Assembly (NCBI RefSeq): GCF_036370855.1 | Contig: NC_088102.1 | Span: 18,829,001 to 18,893,000, forward strand | Length of the DNA: 64,000 nt | From: Dromaius novaehollandiae | Lineage: Eukaryota > Chordata > Aves > Casuariiformes > Dromaiidae | Reading direction: 5' to 3' | In this document: one piece after another, positions 24,101 to 37,800 of the stretch | Layout of the letters: the number at the start of each line of letters is the position of its first letter | Numbering within the stretch: position 1 is the first letter of the stretch | Notes under the pieces: model-generated | Databases searched by the model: none | The model's input: only the letters and a program-made list of their open reading frames with translations | What the model was told of the DNA's origin: nothing | Made by a program: the position numbers and the translations under genes

Positions 24101-27100
24101 GGAGAGGGTGCTGTTTTTCTTCTTTCCTCCCTCTCCCTTTATTTCTTTACTCATAAAAGCTTGTTTTCCCCTCAGGATCTACCTAAGAATGATCGTGGTT
24201 ATTTTACTGGATCAAGAATGAAAAGCTTTCAAGAAGTACACTATCCTTATGACAGTTAGAGTGGGCAATATATGGTGGGGGGTTTTTTTAACTGGATGAA
24301 GTATGATTAATAAGTTATAAGAAAGCTGAGAAGATACCCATGAAATACTTTTAATGGCAAAATCCGTGTGTCTTTCCTGAGACCATGGAAGACCAGGAAC
24401 AATTATTTAAAAGGAATTCTGAAAAACCATCACATGATCTTCCGTTCCTGCTGATCACATAGCCCACAGAAATGGAGTAGTTGGTGGCTGAAAGGAAGGT
24501 ATCTAGCCCTGAAAGGAGTAATTTTTCCAACCTTTCTTCCTGACAGACCTTGGAAAAATTGTCTGTAAGCCAATGTAGTTACCATTACCAGGATACAAGA
24601 CTGATGATTTCTGACTCAAACATCTCACTAGTGGTGCTAAAGCACACAGTACCAGCATCTTTAGTACCATCAATCCCTGCAGTGGAGGTAATTGATTCAC
24701 CTTCCTCACTACGAAAGATTTTTTTTTCCCTGTACACCTTTTTATCTTCCAGAACAGACACATTGCAACTAACCACTGTTCAGACACTTCCTCCAGTGAC
24801 AACTTCTCCTACCATCACTAATGCCTGAGGTACCAATTTGAATGAAGTCAATGCTTCCAGCTCTTGCTACCTCTGTTGAGGAGCTGTTCTCCCCCCACAT
24901 TTCTGATTATAATGCTGAATGCAAGGTTGCAGCTTACATCTGCATGTCCTCAGAGCTCTATACGTTGTCTTGTCAGATCACATCTTGCAAATGTTGTCTG
25001 GTTAAATTCATAAGTATGCTGAATGCTAATACCAAATATTAACATTCAAATATTCATTCAAACATTCAAATATCAAATACTCTCCTCTGGTTCAAATCTT
25101 ATCCCGGTAATCCTCTTCCTGTGGCCATCCAACAAGGTACAGGAAGATTATGGAGAGCTCCTGTGCAGCACGAAGGCTCCAAAATGTTTGCCTACAGATA
25201 TTAATTATCAATTATCATTGGACCTCATTAGGACTTAAAAACAAGGACATCAGCCCTGCTACTTGTTCAGAACATATTTACAGAGCAAGTACTGGCATGA
25301 GTTAATAGAAAAACCATCCTGCCTCAGGACAGATTAAGCAACACAGTGGAAATAATAAACCAACTGAATTCACAGCCTTTGACTTCTCTATCAGGTGACT
25401 CAGTATGCTGCACATAATGACCATTTTAATTAAAGTAAATATATCACCTCCTCAGACAGTATTTAAAAATAAAAAGAGTTCAGGACACCACATAAGTCAT
25501 ATCATCCTTAAAGGGGAAGGATCCAGAAAAACATGTAGAGTATCTTCTCTTCGCTTAATATTTTAAACCCTAGCAACCAAAGCCACCAGTGTAGGATGGG
25601 AAGCTCATCTAAACCAGCTAAGTTAGTCATACATCCTAGAACTAAAGGCATTTGTGGTATGTAGCAGCATTGTTTTTAAGTTTTATGGTACCATCTGTTA
25701 TATTTCAAGAAGCAATGCCACAATTAATTTTCATGTAAACCAGTAAGGAAGACTAGTTTTTTAAGAGGTTGTGTTAATTACAAATTCACTCTAGTTTTAT
25801 GCTACTTGTACAGTCTTCAAAGCACATTACTGATCCCCATGGTGGAAAATTCAGATGTGATCATGAATGGTTGATGCAGTATTACATCATCCAAGACCAA
25901 AATGACATAAAACAATCTATTCTCAGTGTTGGAAAAAACAAGAAGGGTCAAAACCAATGCCCTAGATTATCTGTGCTCTTTACAGAGATGATGCAGGCTC
26001 AGCATATTTTAATACCAAAAATATCCAATTGCATCACCGTATCTAACAAACTTTTCTATTCATTGGTTAAAGGTGGTGAGTCCAAAAACTTTTTTAGGAA
26101 ATATGCCCGCAGGAGAGATGTATAAGCAGCAAGTGGAATTCAACACACATGTTTACATGTCCTATTCCACTCTACAGCCATTGCATGGTGCTTATTTGAC
26201 TGGATCACCTCACACGTAATCTGTTTGAGAGATAATTGGTAACTGGTTGGAAAGTAGTGTCTTTTATTAAATATTACATGGGCAAACTCCTAGGATCACC
26301 TCTGAACTGCCCACAGCCTGCGAATTACTGGCTCTTGAGGAAGACATAGTTATTTACCTTGAAGTATACTCTATGGCAACCCCCTTTCCCTGTTTTTATG
26401 AAAGAAAGACCCGGATCCCGTATTGGCAAAGAAACTGGTTGGCAGTGGAGGTAACTCAGTCCTATAAGTCCTATATAGATTTTATATTGAATCATTGGTA
26501 TATAGAATCATTCCACAAAAACACTTATACATTATGTATAACCTGGAAAATACATTTATGCCCTTTGAGTACTCTGACAAAATATAGTAAAACTACTACA
26601 ATTCATATTAAGTATCTCCCAATATGGTGAGTAATCTTTGTAACTGCCTCACCATAGAACAGATGTAAAGTCTATATCAACAATGTTAAAGCTTGTTCCA
26701 TTTACAGTTTCACAATTTCTCATAGTCTCAACAAAAAATGTTTCCATTAATAAAATCTATTTTATTAATAGAATAGAACCATCCAATAGAATCCATTTTT
26801 AAGCAGAAAATTTAATGTTTTAGTCCCTGAATGCTATGGAGAAATTTAGAGTAGTGATATCTCCATCTTGGTGTTTCTTTGAGGTCTGCATTATAGCTCT
26901 CTTTGTAAAGAAATTTAAATAAAGACAAAGCTAGTAAATATCTGCTGCAATAACTATAACATTACAGCAAGATTAAATCACTTCCTCAGAATTCATGAAA
27001 AGAAAACAGCTGGGGTTTTAGCTGTGATTTTTTTAATCAAAAAAGGCAGTTTTCAAAGGTGACAAAATTACTTCTTTTTAAAAATGACCAGTTTCCACTT

Positions 27101-27879
27101 TGAGAAAATTCCCAGGATTTTCTTTTTCCATAAAGGGAAACTTTTAGATCGCAAAGGCAAATTATGACAAAACAGATACATTGTGAGACACTACTTATAC
27201 TTAAAAAGTTAATGGTTTTCTTTTCTAAGCATATGGAAAACTTACAGCTCCTGCAGTATTTTCTATAGTAAAATATTTTGACTAACATTAAAATTGCAAA
27301 ACATAGCAATATGAAATTAAGCTTTCTCACCTAATCTTTATTCAGCCTTCTTTTCTGTATGTGTCATATTGTATTATTACACAATTACATTTCTCGAATA
27401 GAGTCTTTGCTTCATTCAGTATGCTGAAAGTATTCTGAATATCAAGGAGTAAAATATGATGCTCACTGAATGAGTAGCAATTCAACATTTCTTTTACTCT
27501 GAACATGCAGTACGTGGCCTCATGTCATTCACCATTTAAATGCACCACTGAATAAAACTGTATGAACTTTCCCCATCAGTTTATATATGATGTTTCGAAA
27601 CTAGCTTTGCATGACTCTGAGCACAGGCAGTGAAACCAGTTACCGCAGGAAAAGCTAAGGTGGGAAATTACAGCTTGTCACTGGTTCTACAATAACCGCC
27701 CATGTCCACCCACCTACTCCATGTTGATGCAAGGTGAATGACCTCTCTTCTTTTAGCTACCTTGAATTACCTCACACTCTCAAGTAAGAATGTGTTCATG
27801 CAAGCTATCACAGCAGAGCTCCACATTCACATACTACATTAGCCCATGGTATTGGGTTCATGCACCCACAGCCTCTGAG

Positions 27880-27935
27880 GTTAGCAGTATTATCTTCACA
27901 TTACAGTTGGGGAACTGAGGTACATTGAGGAAGAA
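27880..27935 (+). repeat. MIR-like SINE relic
   Basis: Resembles the MIR segment that reads approximately attatccccattttacagatgag...aactgaggcac: here tattatcttcacattacag followed by ggaactgaggtacattgagg. Only the central part is preserved, so it is ancient. Confidence 0.55.
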
Positions 27936-28912
27936 CTGAAGAGGAAGGCCTTCTCCACACCTCAACAGAGCAAAGCAGGTTTGGTCTGGTCAATGTGTGC
28001 AAATGTGGAGGCTGGATCATGCTTGGTCCTAATGGACTTTTCAGAGAATTTCAGTCACCAGCCTTCAACGTGCTTCTGCTGAACATGTGCAGCTTTGGGT
28101 TTTGAATATATGCAACTTGACCAGCTTCAGCTGGCTTCTCACAGTGACAGCAAAAACTCATGGCCCTGATTTGAACATCGTAATTCCTCCCTGTTATATT
28201 AGTGCAGCTGTGCCAGTCAGCAAAGATACCTCTCTGAAAGTGGCCAACTGCAGGTGACGAAGGACGATATAACAGGACAGGAGACACTTCTCAACCACAT
28301 TCTCCCTTTCTCAGGGACCTCCAGACCCAGAAGTGGTGTCTCTCCATTTAATAGGCCTAGAAAGACTTTTTTCTTTTTAATTAATTTAATAATTGCTAGA
28401 AATTTTCAAAGCATACAGGTACGAGAGCATCCCAGCTAAAGAATTTTTGAACAGGCACAACTCTGTTTTCCTCTGCCCAAACACACCCCTTTTGTTTTCC
28501 TCAAAATGGCTGAATGATTTATAAACAGAAAATGATCAGAAATCAAATCTTCTATAAATATCTAGCATGGAAAAAGCTAATGTAAACTGACAGGTGAGGT
28601 TAAAAAAGCTCCATTAACATGAAATGCTGGAAATTCTTAACACTAACGAACGGTTATAACTGTGTGTAAATGAGTATACGAAAAGTGCAGGGGTCCAATA
28701 CCTTGGACCCAGGCTATGACAGGTAGCATATATCCAGAAGCTAAACCATGGCTAGAACATTTTAAGTTAGACCACTGCTCTTTTACGCTCTGGAAAGGTT
28801 GCTGTGTCCCCACTGCTGCCTCCTCACTTTCACATCAAAATGAAATACCTAAAGTTACACTGTGCTTATATTCCTTCTCCCATAGCAGAAATCAATTGTA
28901 TTGCACACATTC

Positions 28913-28950
28913 TCACACACACACTCACTCTCTCTTTCTCTCTCTCTTTT
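28913..28950 (+). repeat. CA then CT simple repeat
   Basis: A CA tract (tcacacacacac) passes into a CT-rich tract (ctctctttctctctctct) and a longer pyrimidine run to about 28995. Purine/pyrimidine asymmetric microsatellite. Confidence 0.85.
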
Positions 28951-31900
28951 TTTCTATTCTTCTCTTGTTATCGCTTTCCTTTTCTGGCATTATGCCTATT
29001 TCTTTCTTTTCCCGTAATAAATTGCGATGTTTCTTTTCCTGCAGTATCCTCACTTCCGTATTTCCTTTTTCCCCAAACTAACATATTATTCTTCAAACAA
29101 GAAGGCCAGCCCTCCTAAATGCTGACAGAGTTATCAAAGTTAGGAAAGCAAAAGTGACTAATGACATGTAAAAAATAGCAGTTTGCAGAATATTGTCTGG
29201 AGAATAAAATGACATTTGAGGATTTATTGGGGGTTATTCACATTCAGCTATATGCCTTAATTCATTTCAAAGAACTAAGAATATTCAGAATAATTCTCAA
29301 AAAGGTAGGATTTTATCCTCCCTAGCAAGAGGACACAAATTTATGTAGAGAATGAAAGACAAATGGCATCTCTTTTAATTATTTTTTGGTCCTTGTTGAA
29401 GGTTGATAAAGCAAAATATTTTTGTGAAAATGATCACAAACTTACATTTTCAATTAAAAAAAGACTTAAAATAATTGAACTCTTTTTCACTTCTATTATA
29501 TCTTGCTCCTCTCACAGTTAATAATTTTACATTGATAATGTTTCTCTTTTTTCTTTTCCTCTGTCAATAAAGAGCTATGTTTTCTCCTTTTAGCAATAGA
29601 ACTTGGGAAGACAAGTGTAAGAGGTCCTATCTACCCTGAAGTCTCTTAAGTCTGTACTCAAGGAAATCTCCAGGAAGAGTTTCTTACTAGGATATTTATC
29701 TTCTTTCTGTATATCCACTCTCATCCCTGAGGGTGGGAACTCAGCTATCCCAGTGCAATATAACTGCCTGAGTTCATCATAATCATTCACAGTGAAATGG
29801 CCCATATAGACTACAAGAAGTTTTGAAAAGGAGGGTAGCACATATGAGCCTGACAAAATTCAGCAGGCTGCCAGCACAAGGGGCAAGCACATTTGGGGAT
29901 CTGAGCTGCTGAGTGGAAGGTCTTCACTGGGCAAGTCTGGCAATTTCCTGTCTTAACTGAGAATTACATGGATTAATCCTGGAGATGTAAATGTGTAGAT
30001 CATTTGGGAAAGCCCAAATCTAATAGGAGAGAGTAGCTTTTTTTAACCAATAGAGACAGAAAAGAGCATTCTTCTTGACCGTGACACAGTCTGCTTGGAA
30101 CCTGAGTCCAGATATCCACAGTGACACTGCAAACATATCACATATTTTGCCATCAGTTGTGTGTAGGAAAAATTCATTGTCAAGGGGACGTGTGCACTGT
30201 GGTTTAGGAAATGTATAAGCTAGATACAAGGATTCGCACGTTTGCCTGAGATGAAGAAAGAAGACAACAGAAGTCCAGTGTAGAAAATCCTATTCTGGAG
30301 GTATACACTTCAAAGTTGGTATTCATTTTTTACAGATTTCTGTAGATGTTTTATAGCTATGAAAATGGCTGATGAACTAGAACTGCATGTTTGCAATAGG
30401 TAACAATATTAAGCCTACTGCTGGCCATTACCTTGTTCCACATTTTTTAAAATATGTTCTCCATTGCATAGTCACACTGTTTATTGGGAAGTACACTCTG
30501 TAATGATGTGTTCATAATCTTTTAACCTTTAGACTTCTTCCTCTCTTCTTTCCCCCATGCTTGTTTTCTCTAGCACACATTGTTCTTCCCTTGAATTTCC
30601 TGATCATACAGATATTTGAGAACATCACCTCTGAGCAGCTTCACTCTATTCTAAATGCTTGTTTTCCATACAACCCACTTAACACTTGGCTATAATGGTA
30701 GAAAGGTGAGTCACCTGCAAAAAGATGCACAAGTGGTTAAAAGTAGCTTTCATGTTTTCTGTAGGATAAAAACTGAACCCTAAACTGAGTGCATATAGCT
30801 TGTCTGATGATTTTTTTCTCAGCTGTCTGTGCAATAATAGGTTCAAGAAAGGGTTATCCAATTTGAAGCTGATGCTGTGCTATATGTGTATGTACTGTGT
30901 ACTTACTGTCTTTCATGAAGGCTTTCTGGCATACGTATTCAGACTTTCCCAGATACAGATACAAGAATGAGTGTTATGTGCAGACAGAACCAAGGTCAGG
31001 ACGTCTCTAAGCTTTGCCTTCTTCAATATATGCATCTATATGTGTTCCTATTCACTTGCCCTTCATACAGACGAGGGTGGAAGCATATGCCCCAAATCCT
31101 TTGCACCAAATTTATACTTCCACCCTAAAGAAAGCTACCTGAAGCATTTCAGTCTTACCTTTACTCTTCTGCTCAGTGTCAGTGCTGTGTATCCTAGCTT
31201 CACAGTTATGGAGAAGTCAGTGACTTGGCATATTTTGCTACAATGTGTTTGTTTATTTTAGCTAAGAACAGGAAGAGGAATGGAGATAAAATCTCACAAA
31301 GTAAACATTAGTTCCTGGTCTTCTTTTTCAGAATACTATTTCACATTTTCTTTTGCTAATAGTTATCAAGTTAGTCCAACTACAAAAGACTAGCATTCTT
31401 AAATATGTTCAAAATAAGACAGGTAAACCTAACATTACATGAATACCTTTGTAATCTAGGACTAATGTTAAAATAGGATTAAGAATCCAGCATTTAATAA
31501 AGCTTGATGATCTTGCAGAAGCTGTTTGTTGACTTTTCAGGGCTGGAGGCAGCTGACCATGCTGCTTATTTATAGAATAGCTCAGGAAAATCCTTTTAAA
31601 CATTAAAAGGGAAATGGAATAGAAGAGATTGACTTTTATCTCACCTACTAGAGACATTGTGTTCATAACTACTATACAAACACACAAAGAGATTTATATG
31701 GCAAAGCCTAAAATGACCTGAAATAAGTGACTTCATAAGTAAACCTGTGGTTGAGTGGCTGACTAAGCATCTGGATATCTCAAAAACAGCATATTAGTCA
31801 GCTCTAGATCAGACAGAAGTATTGTGATTTCGGCCCCCTGCATTCTTAGGCTATATTACTAAATCAAGTAATTCAAAAATCATTGTTTTAATGAATAAAA

Positions 31901-34625
31901 TACTTTTCTTACTCTTTTATTTTCCAGATTCATCCATACAGTGAGAATGTTTATCGATTCATACTATTTTTCTCATTGAAAATGCTGAAAGATGTTTGGT
32001 GAGAACTTTTCCAAGAAGTAGAAAACATTCCTTTAAAAAAGTCCATACAGAGTTTATGAAGTACCATCTTACAGGATCGTTTTGACTTATTAGTTGGTTT
32101 TTAATCTGTTAGTCACCTGGTTCAGTGAACTCGCTTACTATATTGGTATATAACTTAGGCATCTTGCTCACTGATACATGATCTAAGCTCAATTCATGAT
32201 TCTAGTCCACTTCCTCCCAGCTAAAAATGCTGTTGATTCATTAAAAAATAAGTCTTGATCTATGCAGATGCTGTTAAAGTCATACCCTGTGTATTTTTTT
32301 AAATATCTTCCCTGGCAGATTAAAAGCAATAACAATGGCTTTTCAGTCCAGTTTTCCTCAGCTTAATGGTTAGTGGCATGGTACCATAAGCACGTGTTAA
32401 AACATCTCCTGGATTCTGCCAGAAATGTGAAAAACTTCTCTTGGGAAAACCTATGCTTTACTAGAACTATTACTAATTTGTCAGTACTTTAAGCCAGACT
32501 TCCATCATAAATGTTGGACCTAGGAGTGAGAATCCTGTGGGACTACTCTTAGACAAACAGAATCAAAGCTAAACTGCCTACCCTTACAGTACTGCTGTCT
32601 TGTGGTCTGTAGGACTTTCCACCTGAGGTTGGTTAAAATCTCACTATTAAAAAAGAACTCTCCTTATCTGCAGTTTTTGCATTTCACATTTGGGTTTTTT
32701 TCAGTTCTCATTTGGTCAACACTGTCAGAGTTTACTAGCATCTTAGTTCTTGTATGTAATATGTGGCTTTGGTGGGTTAGTGGAAACGTACTTAAGAGAG
32801 TCAAAGTTTTGTCATGAGACATATGGGTGATCGCTACTTTTGCTTTCTAGAGCTGTCAGAGCAGGAGCAAAATGTTTCAGAAACGCAGGAGGGTTTTTTA
32901 CCTACTTGTGTGCTTTTCTCTTTTTAAAAAGATGTTTACATAGAGATAAAATGTATGTGTGTGTATGTGATTGATAAAACATTGTAATTTCTTCTCGGCC
33001 ATGGTAGCAGTGGTAGCAAGGATCACACTAGAATCCTGCTACCTCTTGCAGGAGATCTAGCCACTTTTTCTTCAGACTTCCCACAACCGTATCTTAGCAA
33101 TCTCTCTGCTTACTTCAGCCTATATGCCAGGCAACACAATTCATATCTTTCTTTTAGACAAAGCTAATTCAGGAAGGCTTGCTAACTTTCTTTTTAACAC
33201 TACCAGAGAAACAATTGCATTCAGTAATAACAATCTGAGTGTCACTTGAGTGTCAGCTTTAGTATGTGTCTGATATATTTAATTGAGATGCAATACTCCT
33301 GTATGGGGTCTTCCCATCTATTATTTTTCACAGTGATGAACATCCTGTTGATGTTTAATGAATGCAGAACTGGTAGACAGGTTATCTGGCAACAAGATTA
33401 TTAGACTTTTCAGAAGGCACACATAACACAAGGTATACTTACCTCATGTAATCCAGCTATGATAAATAATATGAAAATTACCTTTGGACTTGGATGTTGG
33501 GTCAGTGATGCTTTTAACAGATATCAGGTAACTTTCAGGACTAGAGGATAATAGTTCAAAACATAAGCATAACCCATGTGGTTATTAAGCTCAAAATAAA
33601 CTGAGGAGAAAGTAAGGTTTAAGGTTTCTTTTTTCCTGCTTGAAAATCAGCGTGATAGTCTTTGGCAGTTTAAAAGGATCATCTCTGAACCAATCCCAAT
33701 TTTAACAATTTGATGGTGTCAAGAGGCATGCCAGATTACTGAGGATTTCAAGTTCCAGAAAACTATTGAGGATTAACCAGCCATGACCTTTTAAATTTCT
33801 GATCATAAGCAAAGCTGAAAGAGTGCAGGCAACACAAGCTGCAGATTCAGAACAGAACCAGACAGTCTGCAGACACACTAGGACTAGTCAGTTGGAAACA
33901 AAATGTAAACGTTATTGTTTTTTTAAATTGATAGTCAACAAGCAAGACTGAAGCAGGTGTGCTCCTCTTCTGTGGCTTACTAGGCAAAGAGCACAGGGCT
34001 ATTTTTTTCAAATAGGATCTATTCTTTGCTTCTCTCTCCCACAGTAAAAATGAAAGTTTTGATTCTCTAAGAAGACTTTACAGCAGTGTTTCTCTGACTT
34101 TTTTGTAGTACTTGAAGATTCACATAACTAAAAAAGAAATATCTCTATTGATCTTTGCAGATTTCTGTAGCTTCTTTGAGCCGTTCATGCGCAGCAGGGA
34201 AGCAGGCTGTGACGAAGGGCAGGCCCTCAGTGCAGGAATATGCCAGGACTTTGCTGAGCTTTAACATATTCTGGCCAACTTGATGAAATGCAGAAGGACG
34301 ATGCAGGGATTAGTTTTCTTCCGTGATTATATGAATCACCCACTGACATATTCTCGCACCTTTTTGTTGTAGGCTTCCTGGCTCCATCCAGCCCCAAAAT
34401 AATAAAAAGACAGTTTAGATGAGAAATCACAGCTGGTGAGGACCAGTGTTTTTCTCATTCCCACCCAACACACGATATACACATACACCAAAGGCTTCGC
34501 ACGACCGAGTAAGCTGACAGCAGCCTCGAACCCGCACAGCCCGGCCCACCCGGGCTCCCGAGGCCGGGCCAGCCACACTCCCCAGCGGGCCGAAGGGCGC
34601 GCCCGGCCCGCGGGTCGGCGGGAGG

Positions 34626-34644
34626 ACTACAACTCCCGCCGTGC
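34626..34644 (+). promoter_or_regulatory. ZNF143/THAP11-type (SBS) site, forward
   Basis: ACTACAACTCCCGCCGTGC closely matches the known ZNF143 promoter motif ACTACAANTCCCAGNANGC. This motif is a common element near transcription starts. Confidence 0.7.
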
Positions 34645-34689
34645 TCTCCGCGCGAGGCCCGCGGCCCTCTGAGGGCGGGGAGCGCCGTG

Positions 34690-34708
34690 CTTGCTGGGAC
34701 ATGTAGTG
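34690..34708 (-). promoter_or_regulatory. ZNF143/THAP11-type (SBS) site, reverse
   Basis: The minus strand reads ACTACATGTCCCAGCAAGC, an even closer match to the ZNF143 motif. It lies about 64 bp from the forward copy and faces it. Confidence 0.72.
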
Positions 34709-34746
34709 CTGCGGGGGTGCGCCTGGCCGATCCCCCGCCCGGCCCC

Positions 34747-34752
34747 GATTGG
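34747..34752 (-). promoter_or_regulatory. Inverted CCAAT box (NF-Y type)
   Basis: GATTGG on the plus strand, that is CCAATC on the minus strand, about 100 bp before the putative exon 1 donor. This fits the usual NF-Y spacing upstream of a start site. Confidence 0.55.
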
Positions 34753-34799
34753 CGGCGGCCAGTCTCCGCCCGCCGCGGCCGCGGTCGCCCTGCTCCGTA

Positions 34800-34854
34800 C
34801 GGCGCCCGCCGCAATCACAGCGGCCGCGGCGGCGACAACCCCCCAGGCAGCGCG
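34800..34854 (+). other. LGMN: Probable LGMN non-coding exon 1 (3' end defined by donor)
   Basis: The sequence ends in the strong donor GCGCG|GTAAGG at 34854/34855. The start is unknown, perhaps near 34770-34820. It would splice about 6.2 kb to the coding exon at 41 kb. Mammalian LGMN also begins with non-coding exon sequence. Confidence 0.5.
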
Positions 34855-37800
34855 GTAAGGGCCGGGTGGCGTGGCCGCGCTGGGCCCCCGGGGAGCCGGT
34901 CACCGCAGCCGGCGGGAGCGGGCAGGGGGCGCGTCCGCGTGCGCCGAGGGGGGCCGGCCCGCCGGGGCAGGAGGCGCCGCGGAGCCCCCCGGGGAGGCGG
35001 CCGGGCCGCGGCTTTGCCCTTACCGTGCGCGGGCGCTGCCGCGCCGCCCCCGGGCTGGGGGCCCTGGTAACGGCGGGGGGGCGCGTGCCACCTCGCGGGG
35101 CCGTTGGTAACGGCCGTGGGGGCGGGGGGCGCGCACAGCTGCCCGCCGGCGGGGGCCCTTCTGGCTCCGGAGCTGGGTTTAAGCCTGACCTGGTGCGAGG
35201 ACTTCGCCTGGCGCAGCGGGAGCGGGCTGAGCCCCCGCTATACAGCTCGGACTGGGGAAAACGGTGGAGTAAGAATTCGTGGGTTTTCTGCACACAGATG
35301 GTGATGGCAGAAATGCACTGCCTTGTGGTTGCAGTTATTTATAGCTGGTAGACAGCGTTGCCACAATGTGAAGGTCTGCTCAGTTAGCAGCACCACTAGT
35401 TCCTGGGTAGGTTGGGACAACACCGTGCTGGGGGTCTGTAAGCATACTTAGCTTTAGCAGTAACATCTAAAATGCTAAGATAAACTGCCCTAAAGGCATG
35501 TGGAGTGTGAGAAGGGAAGACTTGCACCTTAATCATTTCTCCTTCCATGCTCCAAACATTTCCATGTTTGTTGAGCAGGAATGCTTGCCCTTTCATCTGA
35601 CTTATTCCTCTGATCTATTTATAATATTATACGGTTATGCGGGGGGAAGAGAAAGAGAAGTTATTCATGCAGTGTTTCTTCTACCTGCAGCCTGGAGAGT
35701 GTGGCTTTCTTAAGGTTGTTCTACAGTTTGCTGAGACTTTGTATATTAGTGGACAGATGTGAGAGTAAATAGCTGAAGCAGTTTCACCAAAGCCTTAATA
35801 TTGGTCAGATTTGAATCTGGGCTTTTTGAAGTGCTTAGGAAAAAAACCCTCCTAAAATAGGGCTATTAGATTATCCCATCCTAGGAAGCATTGGGAGTGC
35901 TTTTTTTCCTGGGAAATTGTGCCATCCCTCTTTTGCTGAGAAATGGAATCTGCAAGCAGTAGAATATATTTAAAATGACTTTTAAATAACCTTTATGTAA
36001 CATTATAAAGGCTTAAAACCAGTCTGAGTGAGCAACATAATTACAAATTCTTGCTTTTACTGTAAAAGTGACTCACACATCTTCAATAGCTAGACTAAAC
36101 TATTTTACTGCAAGCACTGATAACCCAAATAAGCTGAATCTTAAAATGGTTACTAGCAGAATTGGTGAAGAATTGTATTGCAGAAGGGACCATAATCTCC
36201 ATTGCTTTCAAGATACAGCTTAGCAGAGTTCACCATGATAAAGATTTTTTTCTGTTGTATAAATATAGAAAGAAAATCAGACTAATTCTGCAGGGGTTTA
36301 ATCATAGATTTAAGCATTTCAATTTTGGCACCAAATGGCACAACACATAGGTTAAAATATTGCTGACAAAGCACTGCAGGTATTAGTCTCTTGTGAGGAG
36401 GGCTGTCACGGGTCACACTTTGGGGAAATCAACATTTGAATACTACAGTGACAGACAGCATGGAAACACTATGGGGAAATGGACTTGTGACTTTAAAAAC
36501 TGAACAGCTAGCAGTTGTAAGAACAGCAGATGAAGTGACATAAATCAGAGTAAGAGATTTCCAAGGAAAACTAAAATGATCAGTTGATGTATTTATGAGA
36601 ATAACATTTCTGTAAAAACTGCTAAGGCTGTTACTTTTCTCCAAGCTTACTGTTAACTTACTCAATTCACAGCAACAGAAAATGAGTATATGTTTTCTGT
36701 TTACGTAGTTCTTAATAGAGACTGTTTAAAGTATTTGGAGTTTAAGATACTGTTAAGTGTCAATGTTGCTCTGGAAACCAGTGGAGAATATATTGATCAA
36801 TTCAAACTGCTTTCTCTAGGGTGGCCTGATTATTACCCAGCTGTTTGGATTTTTGGTCTTGGTGGACTATTTTCCCAAAGGAAGTTTGGGAACACAGAGG
36901 GAACAGGCTGTTGACCAGAAGAATTGCTCTAGCAGCTGCCATCCACTGCCGAATGTGGTCTTCCTTAAGCATCCCTCTCTTAGTAAATCAGAGATGTCTG
37001 CTAGTAATGTGATGGAAAATGGCCAAGGGACCTCAAGGAGGAAGACAGGCTTTTAAGAGCTGTCTAAGTTGTTCTGGCAATAGCTATCCAGTTCTGGCTG
37101 CGCTGTTTCCAGGGACTATGCAAAGTGCCCAAGAGCATCTACGTGTGCACATGCCGTGGTTCTGCACTTACAGATCTGAACCTACTATGCCTGGGAAATG
37201 TGCCTTTTTCCCTGCCATGGACCCCAAAGCAAAGTGAACTGTTCTGCCAGGAAGGTACTGGGCGGAATTGATTAAATCGTCCCGTATTTTTCAGTCAGCC
37301 AATGGTCTGAAATGATCTTGTAGTGAATTTTCAGTTCATCCATGTACAGATCATATTTGCATGATGTGTAGCAAGACTCACACACTGCATGCATTTAGGA
37401 TGGTACATGACAAATTTTTATTTCTTGCTTAAAAGACAGAAAGAACAAGTCAGAGAAGGCAAAGAAAAGCTACATGCTTATATACCTGTAGTAAGCTGAT
37501 CAGCTGAGCAGGTTTCTCTTCTAATATGACCTGAAGGCATAGCATGTGATGGGAACTTTCTCTTCTGAGTTGTGGATCAGGAACTCTTTCAACGTAACAC
37601 AGAATGCTATCTTTTAAATTGCCTGCCTGCACAATTAAAGGTCTTCTTTAAAAACAAGCAGAAATATGCTTCCCTCCCCCCCCCCCTTTTAGTGGTTGGA
37701 AACAAGCTCTGAAAGACCTGTTTCCACTACACATGTATTTAATGGTTAAACCTAGTTTAAAAGCTGCTCAGAGAACTCTGGGGAACTGAGCGTTTATTAA

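Larger units (their letters stand above)
21500..34500. other. Intergenic region between the two CpG islands
   Basis: About 13 kb of AT-rich DNA. The open frames present are short, overlap on both strands and match no protein I recognise, so I call no gene. It contains one MIR-like relic (about 27880-27935) and a CA/CT simple-repeat tract (about 28913-28950). A non-coding RNA or distal enhancers cannot be excluded from sequence. Confidence 0.7.
34520..35260. promoter_or_regulatory. LGMN: CpG island, probable LGMN promoter
   Basis: A second abrupt GC- and CpG-rich island, 6 kb upstream of the legumain start codon and in the right direction. It contains an inverted pair of ZNF143/THAP11-type motifs, an inverted CCAAT box and a strong splice donor. 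Assignment to LGMN rests on position and donor; no transcript evidence is available. Confidence 0.75.

Noticed and set aside
25799-26125. 108-codon plus-strand frame in the intergenic region
   Set aside because: No recognisable domain, ordinary AT-rich composition, no convincing splice or promoter context.
34427-35351. Open frames of 288 and 200 codons in the second CpG island
   Set aside because: Same GC-composition artefact. Low-complexity Arg/Pro/Gly content, overlap on both strands and on promoter motifs.
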